A DNA stretch of 64,000 nt from [Actinomadura] parvosata subsp. kistnae (GTDB lineage Bacteria; Actinomycetota; Actinomycetes; Streptosporangiales; Streptosporangiaceae), in assembly GCF_900323885.1 (NCBI RefSeq), contig NZ_OOHJ01000018.1:3583001-3647000 (forward strand), given 5' to 3'. Below, one piece after another: positions 42,077 through 50,953 of the stretch. The notes under the pieces are model-generated. The model was not told where the DNA came from. It was given only the letters and a program-made list of their open reading frames with translations, and did no database searches. Positions within the stretch are counted from its first letter, which is position 1, and each line of letters starts with the position of its first letter. The position numbers and the translations under genes were made by a program.

Positions 42077-42637
42077 TCAGCCGACCTGCGTCGGGTCGTG
42101 CTCAGGCACGCACGGCTTGACGGAGCCCTCGATCACCTCCGCCTTGAGCTGCGACTTGTAAGGCCCGTCCGGGTTCTCGGTGAACTCCAGCAGCACCGTC
42201 TGCCCCTTGCCGACCTGCCGGGGGTCGATGACGAACGCCTTGTTCGCCGGCCGGGCGACCTTGTAGTGCACGGACTCGCGCCACTCCTCCGGGGTGTCGT
42301 ACCCGCCGCCGACGAGCGCGCCCCGGCCGTCCTGGCACTTGGTGTACGGCTTGAGGTAGGTGACGTCGGCGGTCACCCCGAGGTTCTTGAGGTCCTGCTC
42401 CAACTGGTCGGAATCCCTGAACTCCTTGAGCTCCACCGTGAGGGTGCCGTTGGGGTTCTTGCTCACCGCGTACGCCGGCTCCGGCCCGCTCAGCAGCGGC
42501 ACCGCGACCGCCGCCACGGCCGCGAGCCCGGCCACCGCCGCCCCCGCGAGCAGGCGGCGGCCGATGCGGCGGCTGCGCTCGTTCCGCGCGGTCATCTCGG
42601 CTTTGAGGTCCATCAGCAACTGCTCCTCGAATCTCAT
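42077..42637 (-). CDS. membrane-anchored protein in a sigma factor operon
   Basis: 186 residues. A short cytosolic N-terminus (FEEQLLMDLKAEMTARNERS), one membrane helix (RRLLAGAAVAGLAAVAAVAV, about 29-50) and an extracytoplasmic part with two cysteines (TKCQDG and KPCVPEH). Its first bases overlap the sigma factor stop by 4 bp (ATGA), so they are coupled. Position and topology suggest an anti-sigma-like partner, but no zinc-binding ZAS motif is present. That role is inferred from context. It ends just before a bidirectional terminator. Confidence 0.75.
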   Translation of the reverse strand: MRFEEQLLMDLKAEMTARNERSRRIGRRLLAGAAVAGLAAVAAVAVPLLSGPEPAYAVSKNPNGTLTVELKEFRDSDQLEQDLKNLGVTADVTYLKPYTKCQDGRGALVGGGYDTPEEWRESVHYKVARPANKAFVIDPRQVGKGQTVLLEFTENPDGPYKSQLKAEVIEGSVKPCVPEHDPTQVG

Positions 42638-43185
42638 CGTGGATTTCCTTCCATGACGAAGGGCAGGTCGCGCAGCGCTTTCCGGGCGCGGTGCAGCCGC
42701 ACCATGGCGGTCCCCGGCCGGATCCCGAGCGCCATCGCCGCCTCCGACGGCGTGAGCTGCTCCAGGACGACCAGCTCCAGGACGGCGCGTTCCCCGTCGG
42801 GTAATCCGGCCATGGCCTCGAAGGCCGCTCTGGCGGGCTGCTCCGCGTCTATCTGTTCCTCCAGCCGGGACACGTCGTCGCTGTCCAGCGGACGCCGCCC
42901 GCTCACGCGGTACGTGAGCTGGGACTCCCGCAGCGCCCGCCGCCGCTCCGACGACAGCGTGTTGCGTGCGACGCCGTACAGCCAGGCGATCTCGCTTCCC
43001 TTGCCGGGGCGGTACGTGTGCGCCGAGTCGAACACCGCGAGGAACACGTCGGCCGCCAGGTCGGCGACCGTGTGCGGGTCGTCGACCCGGCGGGACAGGA
43101 ACCGCGTGACAGCGTCGATGTGCCGCCGGTAGAAGGCTTCGAACGCCACGGGGTCGGTGGCGAGCTTCCCCCGTTTGAGACGCAC
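42634..43185 (-). CDS. ECF-like RNA polymerase sigma factor
   Basis: 183 residues. Region 2 reads FEAFYRRHIDAVTRFLSRRV and VADLAADVFLAVFDSAHTYR, with IAWLYGVARNTL at 2.4. Region 4 is LPDGERAVLELVVLEQLTPS followed by EAAMALGIRPGTAMVRLHRA, the helix-turn-helix binding the -35. The start is GTG 43185 with GGGAG upstream. It forms an operon with the membrane protein at 42077. Spacing to the serine hydrolase gene upstream is 78 bp. The signal it answers is unknown. Confidence 0.92.
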   Translation of the reverse strand: MRLKRGKLATDPVAFEAFYRRHIDAVTRFLSRRVDDPHTVADLAADVFLAVFDSAHTYRPGKGSEIAWLYGVARNTLSSERRRALRESQLTYRVSGRRPLDSDDVSRLEEQIDAEQPARAAFEAMAGLPDGERAVLELVVLEQLTPSEAAMALGIRPGTAMVRLHRARKALRDLPFVMEGNPR

Positions 43186-43263
43186 CGGCCTTGCTCCCTT
43201 CGTCGATCTACACCCGTACTTGGTGAGAACGGGCCGAAGGCTTACAAAGCCACGAAGCAGTGG

Positions 43264-44715
43264 TCACACCGGTTGCCGACGGAGGGCGTCGGTACGGCGT
43301 TCAGCCTGACGACGATGGCGGCGGTTCGCGTGCCTTGTGAGCTTACGCAGGGCACCAAGCCGGGCGATCGTCACCCCCAAGCCGGCGAGCGCCGCGGCCA
43401 GCACCGTGACGGACAGCGGCGCCGGGAAGTAGGTGAGCTGTGCCCAGGTGACCGTGCGGCCGTTCATCAGCACGGACACCAGGTCCGGGTAGCAGGCCAG
43501 CACCGCGACCGGCACCAGCGCGGGGATCGTGCGCAGGGCGATCCGCCACCACGGGCGCCCCGAGCGGCGGGCGGCCCAGCGTCGTGCCCGCACCCCGCCC
43601 AGGACGCCCAGCCCGGCCGCGAGCAGGGCGAGCGCGGCCAGCACCGCCTCGAAGAGCTGCCGGTCGCTGCCCAGCGCTTCCGGCTGCCGGCCCTCGCTGA
43701 GCGCCGTGAGCCCGCGCATGATGTCGTACGTCGGGTCGTACAGGCTGGCGCTGTTGGCCATCACCGCGAACCCGTAGCCGGTCTTGGGCGAGACGGCTTC
43801 GACGGCGTTGTAGGTGAACAGGTTCCCGGAGTGCACGAGCTGCCCGCCGTCCTCGATGCCCCACCCCATCCCGTACGGGCGGATCTTCGACGGCTGGTGC
43901 ATGGTCTCCAGGCTCTGCCGCTTGACCAGCGGCGGGCCGTCGCCCGACTGCGTGATGAGCCATTTGCCCATGTCGGCGGCGGTGGTGACGACCCCGCCTG
44001 AGCCGCCGCCGTCGAGGAAGCCGTCCAGCTCGGGGCGGGGCAGCCAGGCCCCGAAGAGGGAGTTGTAGCCGTCGGCGGGCCGCACGACCTGCGCGGAGAC
44101 GGCGCTGGTGGTCATGCCGAGCGGCCCGAACACCTTGTCCCTCATGTAGTCGCCGAACGGCCGGCCGCTCGCCACCTCCACCAGTCGCGCCGCCAGGTCG
44201 TAGTTGACGTTGCAGTACTCGTAGCGGGTGCCGGGGTCGGCGGCCAGCCGGGAATCGGCCAGGCGGGCGGTGTAGTCGGCCAGGGAGGTGGCCTCCTCGG
44301 TGGCGGCGATGTCCACGGTGGTGTCGGACAGGCCGGAGGTCTGGTTGAGCAGTTGCCGTACGGTGATCCGGGCCGCGCGCGGGTCGGCCATCGCGAAGCC
44401 GGGCAGCTGCGCGGCCACGGGGGAGTCCAGCTCGATCTTGCCCCGCTCCACCAGCGTCATGACGGCCATGGCGGTGAACGACTTGCTCACCGAGGCCACC
44501 CGCATGGGGGTGTCCTCGGTGACGGGGCGTCCTTCGGAGTCGTGCCCGTATCCGGCCGCGTGCACCACCTTGCCGTCGTGCGTCACGACCACGGACAGGC
44601 CCGGCACCCCGGTGGCCTCCATGGCGTCCTGGAGGTAGGCGTCGATGGCGGCAGGCGAGAGGGAGGGGGCCGAGGTGGGGGAGACGGCGAGGGCGAGGGC
44701 CAGAAGGAGTTTCAC
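43264..44715 (-). CDS. beta-lactamase-fold serine hydrolase with C-terminal membrane helices
   Basis: 483 residues. The signal peptide is MKLLLALALAVSPTSA. The class C beta-lactamase/DD-peptidase domain has SxxK as S75-V-S-K78 (ASVSKSFTAM), the YxN motif as YCNVNYDLAA and HSGNLF as the third element. About 360-470 holds three hydrophobic segments (LAALALLAAGLGVLGGV, WRIALRTIPALVPVAVLAC, PAPLSVTVLAAALAGLGVTI). So the enzyme faces outward and is tethered. It could be a peptidoglycan, D-amino-acid-peptide or ester hydrolase. Beta-lactam resistance is not implied. Confidence 0.88.
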   Translation of the reverse strand: MKLLLALALAVSPTSAPSLSPAAIDAYLQDAMEATGVPGLSVVVTHDGKVVHAAGYGHDSEGRPVTEDTPMRVASVSKSFTAMAVMTLVERGKIELDSPVAAQLPGFAMADPRAARITVRQLLNQTSGLSDTTVDIAATEEATSLADYTARLADSRLAADPGTRYEYCNVNYDLAARLVEVASGRPFGDYMRDKVFGPLGMTTSAVSAQVVRPADGYNSLFGAWLPRPELDGFLDGGGSGGVVTTAADMGKWLITQSGDGPPLVKRQSLETMHQPSKIRPYGMGWGIEDGGQLVHSGNLFTYNAVEAVSPKTGYGFAVMANSASLYDPTYDIMRGLTALSEGRQPEALGSDRQLFEAVLAALALLAAGLGVLGGVRARRWAARRSGRPWWRIALRTIPALVPVAVLACYPDLVSVLMNGRTVTWAQLTYFPAPLSVTVLAAALAGLGVTIARLGALRKLTRHANRRHRRQAERRTDALRRQPV

Positions 44716-44785
44716 GAGGAAGAACCTAGGAAAGCGGGCCCCCTCCGCGGATCCGCCGACCGTCAGGGATCACCCCTGACGAAAG

Positions 44786-45247
44786 TCAGGCGTCCTCCAG
44801 CCGGGTCGGCACCGCCTTCTGCACCTGCTGGAACACCACCGACGTGCGGAACCCGACGATCTCCTTGCGCTTGCTCAGGTGGTCGAGCAGGAACGCGTGC
44901 AGATGGTCGAGGTCCTGCACCCCGACGTGCAGGAGGAAGTCGTCACCTCCCGCGAGCACGAACACGCTCATCACCTCGGGCATCTCGGCCGCCGACGCCT
45001 TGAACGCGTTGATCACCGCCCGGCTGAGCGGCCGTACCTGCACCGACACCATGGCCTGCACGCCGCGGTTGAGCGCGGCCGGGTCGATGTCGGCGTGGTA
45101 GCCGCGGATCACGCCGCGCCGGGTCAGCGACCTGACCCGCTCCAGGCAGGTGGAGGGCGCGATGCCGAGCTGTCTGGCCAGCTCGCGGTTGGACTGCCGA
45201 GCATCCGTTTGGAGCAGCCGTATGATCGCCGAATCAAGTTCGTCCAT
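44786..45247 (-). CDS. Lrp/AsnC family transcriptional regulator
   Basis: 153 residues. ELDSAIIRLLQTDARQSNRE then LARQLGIAPSTCLERVRSL is the Lrp helix-turn-helix, and VMSVFVLAGGDDFLLHVGVQ is the RAM/ligand-binding domain signature. ATG 45247 was preferred to a start 54 bases further up. It is divergent from the amino acid permease at 45328. A 16-bp perfect palindrome (45271-45286) lies between them and is the likely binding site. It probably senses an amino acid and controls the permease. Confidence 0.94.
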   Translation of the reverse strand: MDELDSAIIRLLQTDARQSNRELARQLGIAPSTCLERVRSLTRRGVIRGYHADIDPAALNRGVQAMVSVQVRPLSRAVINAFKASAAEMPEVMSVFVLAGGDDFLLHVGVQDLDHLHAFLLDHLSKRKEIVGFRTSVVFQQVQKAVPTRLEDA

Positions 45248-45270
45248 GACCTCAGGTTTCCATGCTTTCC

Positions 45271-45286
45271 GGCCGAACGTTCGGCC
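45271..45286. promoter_or_regulatory. 16-bp perfect palindrome, candidate Lrp operator
   Basis: GGCCGAACGTTCGGCC (45271-45286) is a perfect 16-bp palindrome between the divergent Lrp and APC permease genes. Confidence 0.6.
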
Positions 45287-45327
45287 AGCACCCAGGAACA
45301 CCGAATGGACGGACTACTTTCGGCCCC

Positions 45328-46551
45328 ATGAATGGACATATGGGGGTATGGCACGGCACGGCGTTGCTCGTCGGCGCGGTGCTCGGGCCGGGCATGCTGG
45401 TGCTGCCGCACCTGGCCGCCGCCGCAGCCGGGCCCGCGTCGGTGCTGGCGTGGGCGGGGATGCTGGCGCTGAGCGTGCCGGTGGCGCTGACGTTCGCCGC
45501 GCTCGGCGCGCGTTACCCGGGCGGCGGGGGCGTGGCCGCGGTCGTCGGCCTGGCGTTCGGCCGGCACGCCGCCGCCGTGACCGGCTGGTGGTTCTACGGC
45601 GCCGTGCCGATCGGCACCGTCGCCGGCGCGCTGGTCGGCGGCCAGTACGTCGAAGCCTGCCTGGGTGTGAACGCCACCGTGGCCGCGTGCCTGATCCTGG
45701 CCGCCGCCTTCGCCGCGAACGCCGCCGGGCTGCGCACGTCCGGCGGGCTGCAGATCGGCTTCGTCGCCCTGCTCGTCGCGCTGCTGGCCACCGCCGTGAT
45801 CACCGCCGCGCCGCACGCCGACCCGGCCAACTTCACCCCCTTCGCCCCGTACGGCCCGGCGGGCGTGGCCGGCGCGGCCGGGGTGCTCATGTTCGCCTTC
45901 GTGGGCTGGGAGGCGGCCAGCCACCTGTCGGCCGAGTTCGCCGACCGGCGGGGCCTGCTGCGCGCCACCGTGGTCACGCTCGCCGTGATCGGCGTGCTGT
46001 ACGCGGGCGTCTCCGTCACCTCGGTCGCCGTGCTCGGCGCGGACATGTCGGCCGTGCCCCTCACCGACATGCTGCAGCTCGGCCTCGGCCCGGCGGCCCG
46101 CCCGGTGACCGGGGTGGTGGCGGTGCTGCTGACGTTCGGCGCGGTCAACACCTACATCGCGGGGGCTTCCAGGCTCGGTGCGGCGCTGGCGGCGGACGGG
46201 GCGCTGCCGCGCTGGTTCGCCAGGGGCGGGGCGCCGGGGCGCACGCCGTACCGGAGTCTCGGGCTGGTGCTGGTGCTGAGCGTGCCCGTCCTGGTGGCGG
46301 CGATGGACCTGGACGTGCTGATGCGGGCGACCTCGGCGTGCCTGGCGGCGGTCACGTCGGCGGGGGTGGCGGCGGCGGTGCGGATGTTGCCGCGTGGCCG
46401 CCACCGGACCGTGGCCGTCGTGGGCACCGGGATGTCGCTGCTGGGGCTGGCGTTCTGCGGCGTTTACCTGCTGGTCCCGGCCGTGCTGGGCGCGGTGGCG
46501 ATCGCCGCGCTCCACGTCAAGCCTCGCCGTTCATACAAAATCGGGCTATAA
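45328..46551 (+). CDS. APC family amino acid permease/exporter (YjeH-like)
   Basis: About 407 residues with eleven or twelve hydrophobic segments. VWHGTALLVGAVLGPGMLVL is the first helix, with the GxGxx-like substrate region of the APC superfamily. It resembles the YjeH methionine and branched-chain amino acid exporter. ATG 45328 was chosen. ATG 45340 is also possible, and the ribosome-binding site is weak. It sits opposite the Lrp-type regulator, a common arrangement for amino acid exporters. Confidence 0.85.
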   Translation: MNGHMGVWHGTALLVGAVLGPGMLVLPHLAAAAAGPASVLAWAGMLALSVPVALTFAALGARYPGGGGVAAVVGLAFGRHAAAVTGWWFYGAVPIGTVAGALVGGQYVEACLGVNATVAACLILAAAFAANAAGLRTSGGLQIGFVALLVALLATAVITAAPHADPANFTPFAPYGPAGVAGAAGVLMFAFVGWEAASHLSAEFADRRGLLRATVVTLAVIGVLYAGVSVTSVAVLGADMSAVPLTDMLQLGLGPAARPVTGVVAVLLTFGAVNTYIAGASRLGAALAADGALPRWFARGGAPGRTPYRSLGLVLVLSVPVLVAAMDLDVLMRATSACLAAVTSAGVAAAVRMLPRGRHRTVAVVGTGMSLLGLAFCGVYLLVPAVLGAVAIAALHVKPRRSYKIGL

Positions 46552-46618
46552 ACGGCGACAGGGCGCCGTCAGGCGGGCAGTACCCATGAGCACAGGCGGC
46601 GCGACGTCCGGAGGTGCC

Positions 46619-48490
46619 ATGACCCAGCACGCCAAGTACGCGGAGTCCCGGCAGGTCGGCGAGCAGGCGCGGGAGAAGGAGTGGGCCCGCCCGAGCTTCG
46701 CCAAGCAGCTCTTCCTCGGCGACTTCCGGATGGACCTGGTGCATCCGGCGCCCGCGCCGCCCGCCGAGGCGGCCAAGAAGGGCGAGGAGTTCGTCAGGTC
46801 GGTGCGCCGCTTCCTCGACGCGCGGGTGGACCCGGCGCTCATCGAGCGGACCGCGCAGATCCCGGACGACGTGGTCAAGGGCCTGGCGGAGCTGGGCGCG
46901 TTCGGAATCACGATCAAGGAGGAGTACGGCGGGCTCGGCCTGCCGTACCTGTACTACTGCCGCGCCCTGACGCTCGTCGGCTCGTACTGCCCGGCGCTGG
47001 CCACGCTGCTGTCGGCACACCAGTCGATCGGGGTGCCGCAGCCGCTCAAGCTGTTCGGCACCGAGGAGCAGAAGCGGGAGTTCCTGCCCAGGTGCGCGGC
47101 CGGGGAGATCTCGGCGTTCCTGCTGACCGAGCCGGACGTCGGCTCCGACCCGGCGCGGCTGGCCACCACTGCCGTGCGCGACGGCGACGAGTACGTGCTC
47201 GACGGCGTCAAGCTGTGGACCACGAACGGCGTCATCGCCGACCTCCTCGTCGTCATGGCCAGGACCGGCAAGAAGATCAGCGCGTTCGTCGTCGAGGCCG
47301 ACACCCCGGGCATCACGGTCAAGCGGCGCAACACGTTCATGGGGCTGCGCGGCATCGAGAACGGCGTGACCGAGTTCTCCCAGGTCAGGGTGCCCGCCAG
47401 GAACCTCATCGGCAAGGAGGGCGAGGGGCTGCGGATCGCGCTCACCACGCTCAACACCGGCCGCCTCTCGCTGCCCGCCACCTGCGCCGGCAGCTCCAAG
47501 TGGGCCGTCAAGATCGCCCGCGAGTGGGGCAACGAGCGCGTGCAGTGGGGGCGCAAGGTCGGGCAGCACGAGGCCGTGGCCACCAAGATCGCCTTCATCG
47601 TGGCCACCGCGTACGCCGTCGAGGCCGTCTGCGAGCTGACCGCCCGCCTGGCCGACGACCGGCGCAACGACATCAGGATCGAGGCCGCGCTGGCCAAGCT
47701 GTTCGCCTCCGAGCTGTCGTACAAGGTGCTCGACGAGCTGGTCCAGGTGCGCGGTGGGCGCGGCTACGAGACCGCCGAGTCGCTGGCCGCCAGGGGCGAG
47801 CGCGGGGTGCCCGCGGAGCAGATGCTGCGCGACTCCCGCATCAACCGCATCTTCGAGGGCTCCTCCGAGATCATGCGGCTGGCGATCACCCGCGAGGCGG
47901 TGGACGCGCACCTGTCCGTCGCCGGCGAGCTGATCAACCCGGACGCCAGCCGCCAGGAGCGCGCCCAGGCCCTGCGCCGGGCGAGCGGCTTCTACGCCAA
48001 GTGGCTGCCCACGCTGGTGGCCGGCACCGGCAACCTGCCCACCGCGTACGCCGCCTTCGGCCCCCTGGCCGGGCACCTGCGCTTCGTGGAGCGGACCAGC
48101 AGGAAGCTGGCCAGGTCCACCTTCTACGGCATGTCCCGCTGGCAGGGCGGGCTGGAGCACAAGCAGTCGTTCCTCGGCCGGATCGTCGACATCGGGGCCG
48201 AGCTGTACGCGATGACCGCCGCCTGCCTCAAGGCCGAGGAGGACTCCAAGGACCTGGGGCGCCGGCCGTACGAGCTGGCCGACACCTTCTGCCGCCAGTC
48301 CAGGAACCGGGTGGACGCGCTGTTCGACCGCCTGTGGGACAACAGCGACGGCCACGACGTACGGGTGGCCGGCTACGTGCTCGACGGCCGCTACACCTTC
48401 GTCGAGGAGGGCATTCTCGACCCGTCCATCGACGGCCCGTGGATCGGCACGCCGGAGGGCGGGGAGAACGTCCGCCGCAAGATTCTCTGA
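46619..48490 (+). CDS. long acyl-CoA dehydrogenase (about 620 residues)
   Basis: 623 residues. FLLTEPDVGSDPARLATTAV is the flavin-site signature, and LVQVRGGRGYETAESLAARG and INRIFEGSSEIMRLAITREA the catalytic C-terminal blocks of the acyl-CoA dehydrogenase core (about residues 60-440). The extra 180-residue helical tail is as in the long FadE/VLCAD-like group. GGAGGTGCC precedes ATG 46619. A longer frame starting at 46394 is only antisense and out-of-frame overlap of the permease. It oxidises long-chain or other acyl-CoA. The natural substrate is unknown. Confidence 0.92.
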   Translation: MTQHAKYAESRQVGEQAREKEWARPSFAKQLFLGDFRMDLVHPAPAPPAEAAKKGEEFVRSVRRFLDARVDPALIERTAQIPDDVVKGLAELGAFGITIKEEYGGLGLPYLYYCRALTLVGSYCPALATLLSAHQSIGVPQPLKLFGTEEQKREFLPRCAAGEISAFLLTEPDVGSDPARLATTAVRDGDEYVLDGVKLWTTNGVIADLLVVMARTGKKISAFVVEADTPGITVKRRNTFMGLRGIENGVTEFSQVRVPARNLIGKEGEGLRIALTTLNTGRLSLPATCAGSSKWAVKIAREWGNERVQWGRKVGQHEAVATKIAFIVATAYAVEAVCELTARLADDRRNDIRIEAALAKLFASELSYKVLDELVQVRGGRGYETAESLAARGERGVPAEQMLRDSRINRIFEGSSEIMRLAITREAVDAHLSVAGELINPDASRQERAQALRRASGFYAKWLPTLVAGTGNLPTAYAAFGPLAGHLRFVERTSRKLARSTFYGMSRWQGGLEHKQSFLGRIVDIGAELYAMTAACLKAEEDSKDLGRRPYELADTFCRQSRNRVDALFDRLWDNSDGHDVRVAGYVLDGRYTFVEEGILDPSIDGPWIGTPEGGENVRRKIL

Positions 48491-48493
48491 CAT

Positions 48494-48507
48494 CCGGTCT
48501 AGACCGG
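48494..48507 (+). promoter_or_regulatory. DasR-like operator, copy 1
   Basis: CCGGTCTAGACCGG is a perfect 14-bp palindrome. The 10-base core GGTCTAGACC is identical to the core of the Streptomyces DasR-responsive element (ACTGGTCTAGACCAGT). It is 187 bp before the solute-binding protein start. Confidence 0.65.
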
Positions 48508-48549
48508 TTGTGCGCTTCTCGCGGCCCGGATGTTGCCAAACCGAGACAG

Positions 48550-48565
48550 GCCGGTATAGACCGGC
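48550..48565 (+). promoter_or_regulatory. DasR-like operator, copy 2
   Basis: GCCGGTATAGACCGGC differs from copy 1 at one base in the core. The two copies start 57 bp apart, close to five helical turns. Confidence 0.6.
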
Positions 48566-48693
48566 TGCTGAACTCCGGCTTACGCTTGCGCAAACGCGGT
48601 CGCGTGTCGGCTCGCGCGCACATCCCCCTGGGCGGGGCTCCGCCGGCTGGTACGGACCAGCGGGGCCCGTCCGACGAGAAGGCGGTATCTCCA

Positions 48694-49965
48694 GTGAACA
48701 TGAAGCTTGTGGGCGGCGCCGCTCTCGGCCTTGCCACCATGCTGGTCCTGTCCAGCTGCGGGTCGGGCGGCTCAGGCGGTGGGGGTGACACCCAGGCGTC
48801 CGGCGGCGGGCAGGTCACCCTGAAGATGGTCGCCGCCGACTACGGCGACGGCCCCGGCAAGCCCAACTCCGGCGAGACGTTCTGGAAGGGCGTCACCGAC
48901 GAGTTCACCAAGGCCAACCCGAACATCAAGGTCGACGTCCAGGTCATCAACTGGAACGACATCGACAAGCAAGTCGCCACCATGGTGCAGAACGGGCAGA
49001 TCCCCGACATTCTGCAGACCGGCGACTACTCCGGCTTCGTCGAGGACGGCCTGCTCTACAAGGTGGACGAGGTCCTGTCCCCGAACGTCTCCGGCGACAT
49101 GCTGCAGAAGTTCGCCGAGTTCGGCAAGGTGAACGGCACCGCGTACGGCATCCCGTTCGTCTCCTCCGCCCGCGCCCTGTTCTACAACAAGGACCTGTTC
49201 GAGAAGGCGAAGATCGCCGAGCCGCCCAAGACGTGGGACGAGCTCAAGGCCGCCGCCGAGAAGCTCAAGGCGGCCGGCGTGACGCAGCCGTTCGGCCTGC
49301 CGCTCGGCCAGGAGGAGGCCCAGGCCGAGTCGTTCCTGTGGATGCTCGGCAACGGCGGCGGCTACAAGGACGCCTCCGGCAAGTGGGCGATCAACTCGCC
49401 GCAGAACATCGAGACCTTCACGTACATGAAGGGCCTCGTCGACGCCGGCCTCACCACCCCGAACCCGGGCACCAAGGACCGCAAGACGGTCTGGGAGGAC
49501 TTCGGCGCCGGCAAGGTCGGCATGGTCAACGGCGGCCCCATGTCCATCCCGATCTTCGACGCGGCCGGGCTGAAGAACTACGGCGTCGCGCCCATCCCCG
49601 GCAAGACCGGCCCGCTCGACACCACGCTCGGCGTCATGGACTGGATCATGGCGTTCAACAAGAACGGCCACGCCGCCGAGATCAAGAAGTTCTTCGACTT
49701 CTTCTACACCGGCACCGCCGCCCAGAAGATCTCCGACACGTACAAGCTGCTGCCCGTCACCAACGGCGGCATCCAGAAGCTGTCCGGCGACGAGAAGCTC
49801 AAGCCGTTCCTCGACGCCCTGCCCAACGCCAGCTTCTACCCCTTCCAGGACCCCAAGTGGGCCACCCTGAACCCGGCGATCAAGCAGACCATCGGCGGCG
49901 CCGTCAAGGACGACCCCGCCAAGGTCCTCGGTGAGCTGCAGAAGACCGCGGAAGCGGCCGGCTGA
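48694..49965 (+). CDS. ABC sugar transporter solute-binding lipoprotein
   Basis: 423 residues. GTG 48694 opens a type II signal (VGGAALGLATMLVLSSC), with LSSC as the lipobox and a GSGGSGGGGD linker. The mature domain is a family 1 sugar-binding protein: FTKANPNIKVDVQVINWND, PDILQTGDYSGF, GIPFVSSARALFYNKDLFEK, GMVNGGPMSIPIF. Two permease genes follow. Two DasR-type operators upstream suggest an N-acetylglucosamine or chitobiose-like substrate and induction by those sugars. This assignment is inferred from the operator, not from the binding site. Confidence 0.93.
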   Translation: MNMKLVGGAALGLATMLVLSSCGSGGSGGGGDTQASGGGQVTLKMVAADYGDGPGKPNSGETFWKGVTDEFTKANPNIKVDVQVINWNDIDKQVATMVQNGQIPDILQTGDYSGFVEDGLLYKVDEVLSPNVSGDMLQKFAEFGKVNGTAYGIPFVSSARALFYNKDLFEKAKIAEPPKTWDELKAAAEKLKAAGVTQPFGLPLGQEEAQAESFLWMLGNGGGYKDASGKWAINSPQNIETFTYMKGLVDAGLTTPNPGTKDRKTVWEDFGAGKVGMVNGGPMSIPIFDAAGLKNYGVAPIPGKTGPLDTTLGVMDWIMAFNKNGHAAEIKKFFDFFYTGTAAQKISDTYKLLPVTNGGIQKLSGDEKLKPFLDALPNASFYPFQDPKWATLNPAIKQTIGGAVKDDPAKVLGELQKTAEAAG

Positions 49966-50029
49966 TCCAGCAGGACCTCGGTACGGCCGGCCCCACGCCG
50001 GCCGTACCGGCCTGTCGAAAGGTGCTTGA

Positions 50030-50953
50030 GTGACAACGCTGGACGTGAAAGAGCCGCGCGTGCGGCGGCGGCGGGGCCTGCGCGCCCTCGAACCCCTCGC
50101 CTGGGTCGGGCCCGCCATCGTGCTGATCGCCCTGGTCGTGCTCTGGCCCGTGGTCGAGATGATCAGGTCGTCGTTCCTGGAGATCAGCCGGCTGGGCGTG
50201 GTGCGCGGCTCGGCCGGATTCGCGAACTACGAGAAGCTCTTCGCCGAGAAGGACTTCGCCGACGTCATGCTGCGCAGCGTGATCTGGGTGGTCGCCGTCG
50301 TCGCGCTCACCGTGCTGATCTCGCTCGCCCTGGCCCAGCTCTTCAACCAGCGCTTCCCGCTGCGCAAGCTGGCCCGCTGGGCGCTCATCGCGCCGTGGGC
50401 CGCGTCGGTGCTGATGACCGCGATCATCTTCAAGTGGATGCTCGACCCCGAGGTCGGCGTGATCAACCAGATCCGCCTCAAGCTCGGGCTCATCGACGCC
50501 ATGGGCGGAGCCGCCGCCGACCAGCTCGGCGACGCCGCCACCGCCATGCCGTGGCTGGTGTTCGTCGCCGTGTTCGTCTCGGTGCCGTTCACCACGTACG
50601 CGCTGCTCGCCGGGCTCGCCACGATCCCCGCCGACGTGTACGAGGCCGCCAGGATGGACGGCGCGGGACGCCTGCGGACGTACTGGTCGATCACGCTGCC
50701 GCTGCTGCGCCCCGCGCTCACCGTGGCGGCCCTGATCAACGTCATGAACGTCTTCAACAGCTTCCCGATCATCTGGGCCATGACCCACGGCCAGCCCGGC
50801 TACTCGACCGCCACCTCGACCATCCTCATGTACATCCTCAAGGGCTCCGACATCGGCGAATCGGCCGCCATGTCCGTCGTCAACTTCGGCATGGTGATCG
50901 TGCTCACCGTGGTCTTCCTCAAGGTGTCCCGGTGGAACAAGGAGGTGGCCTGA
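50030..50953 (+). CDS. ABC sugar transporter permease (MalF-like)
   Basis: 307 residues with six hydrophobic segments. YEAARMDGAGRLRTYWSITL then PLLRPALTVA is the EAA motif that docks on the ATPase. GTG 50030 has GAAAGGTGC upstream, 64 bp after the binding protein. It pairs with the next gene as the two permeases of a CUT1 importer. No ATPase gene is in the cluster, so a shared ATPase such as MsiK is probably used. Confidence 0.92.
   Translation: MTTLDVKEPRVRRRRGLRALEPLAWVGPAIVLIALVVLWPVVEMIRSSFLEISRLGVVRGSAGFANYEKLFAEKDFADVMLRSVIWVVAVVALTVLISLALAQLFNQRFPLRKLARWALIAPWAASVLMTAIIFKWMLDPEVGVINQIRLKLGLIDAMGGAAADQLGDAATAMPWLVFVAVFVSVPFTTYALLAGLATIPADVYEAARMDGAGRLRTYWSITLPLLRPALTVAALINVMNVFNSFPIIWAMTHGQPGYSTATSTILMYILKGSDIGESAAMSVVNFGMVIVLTVVFLKVSRWNKEVA

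Noticed and set aside
46681..49965. A 1094-codon open frame covering the acyl-CoA dehydrogenase and the solute-binding protein
   Set aside because: It is a wrong-frame reading of the dehydrogenase that merges with the correct frame of the solute-binding protein. The true start with a lipoprotein signal is at 48694.
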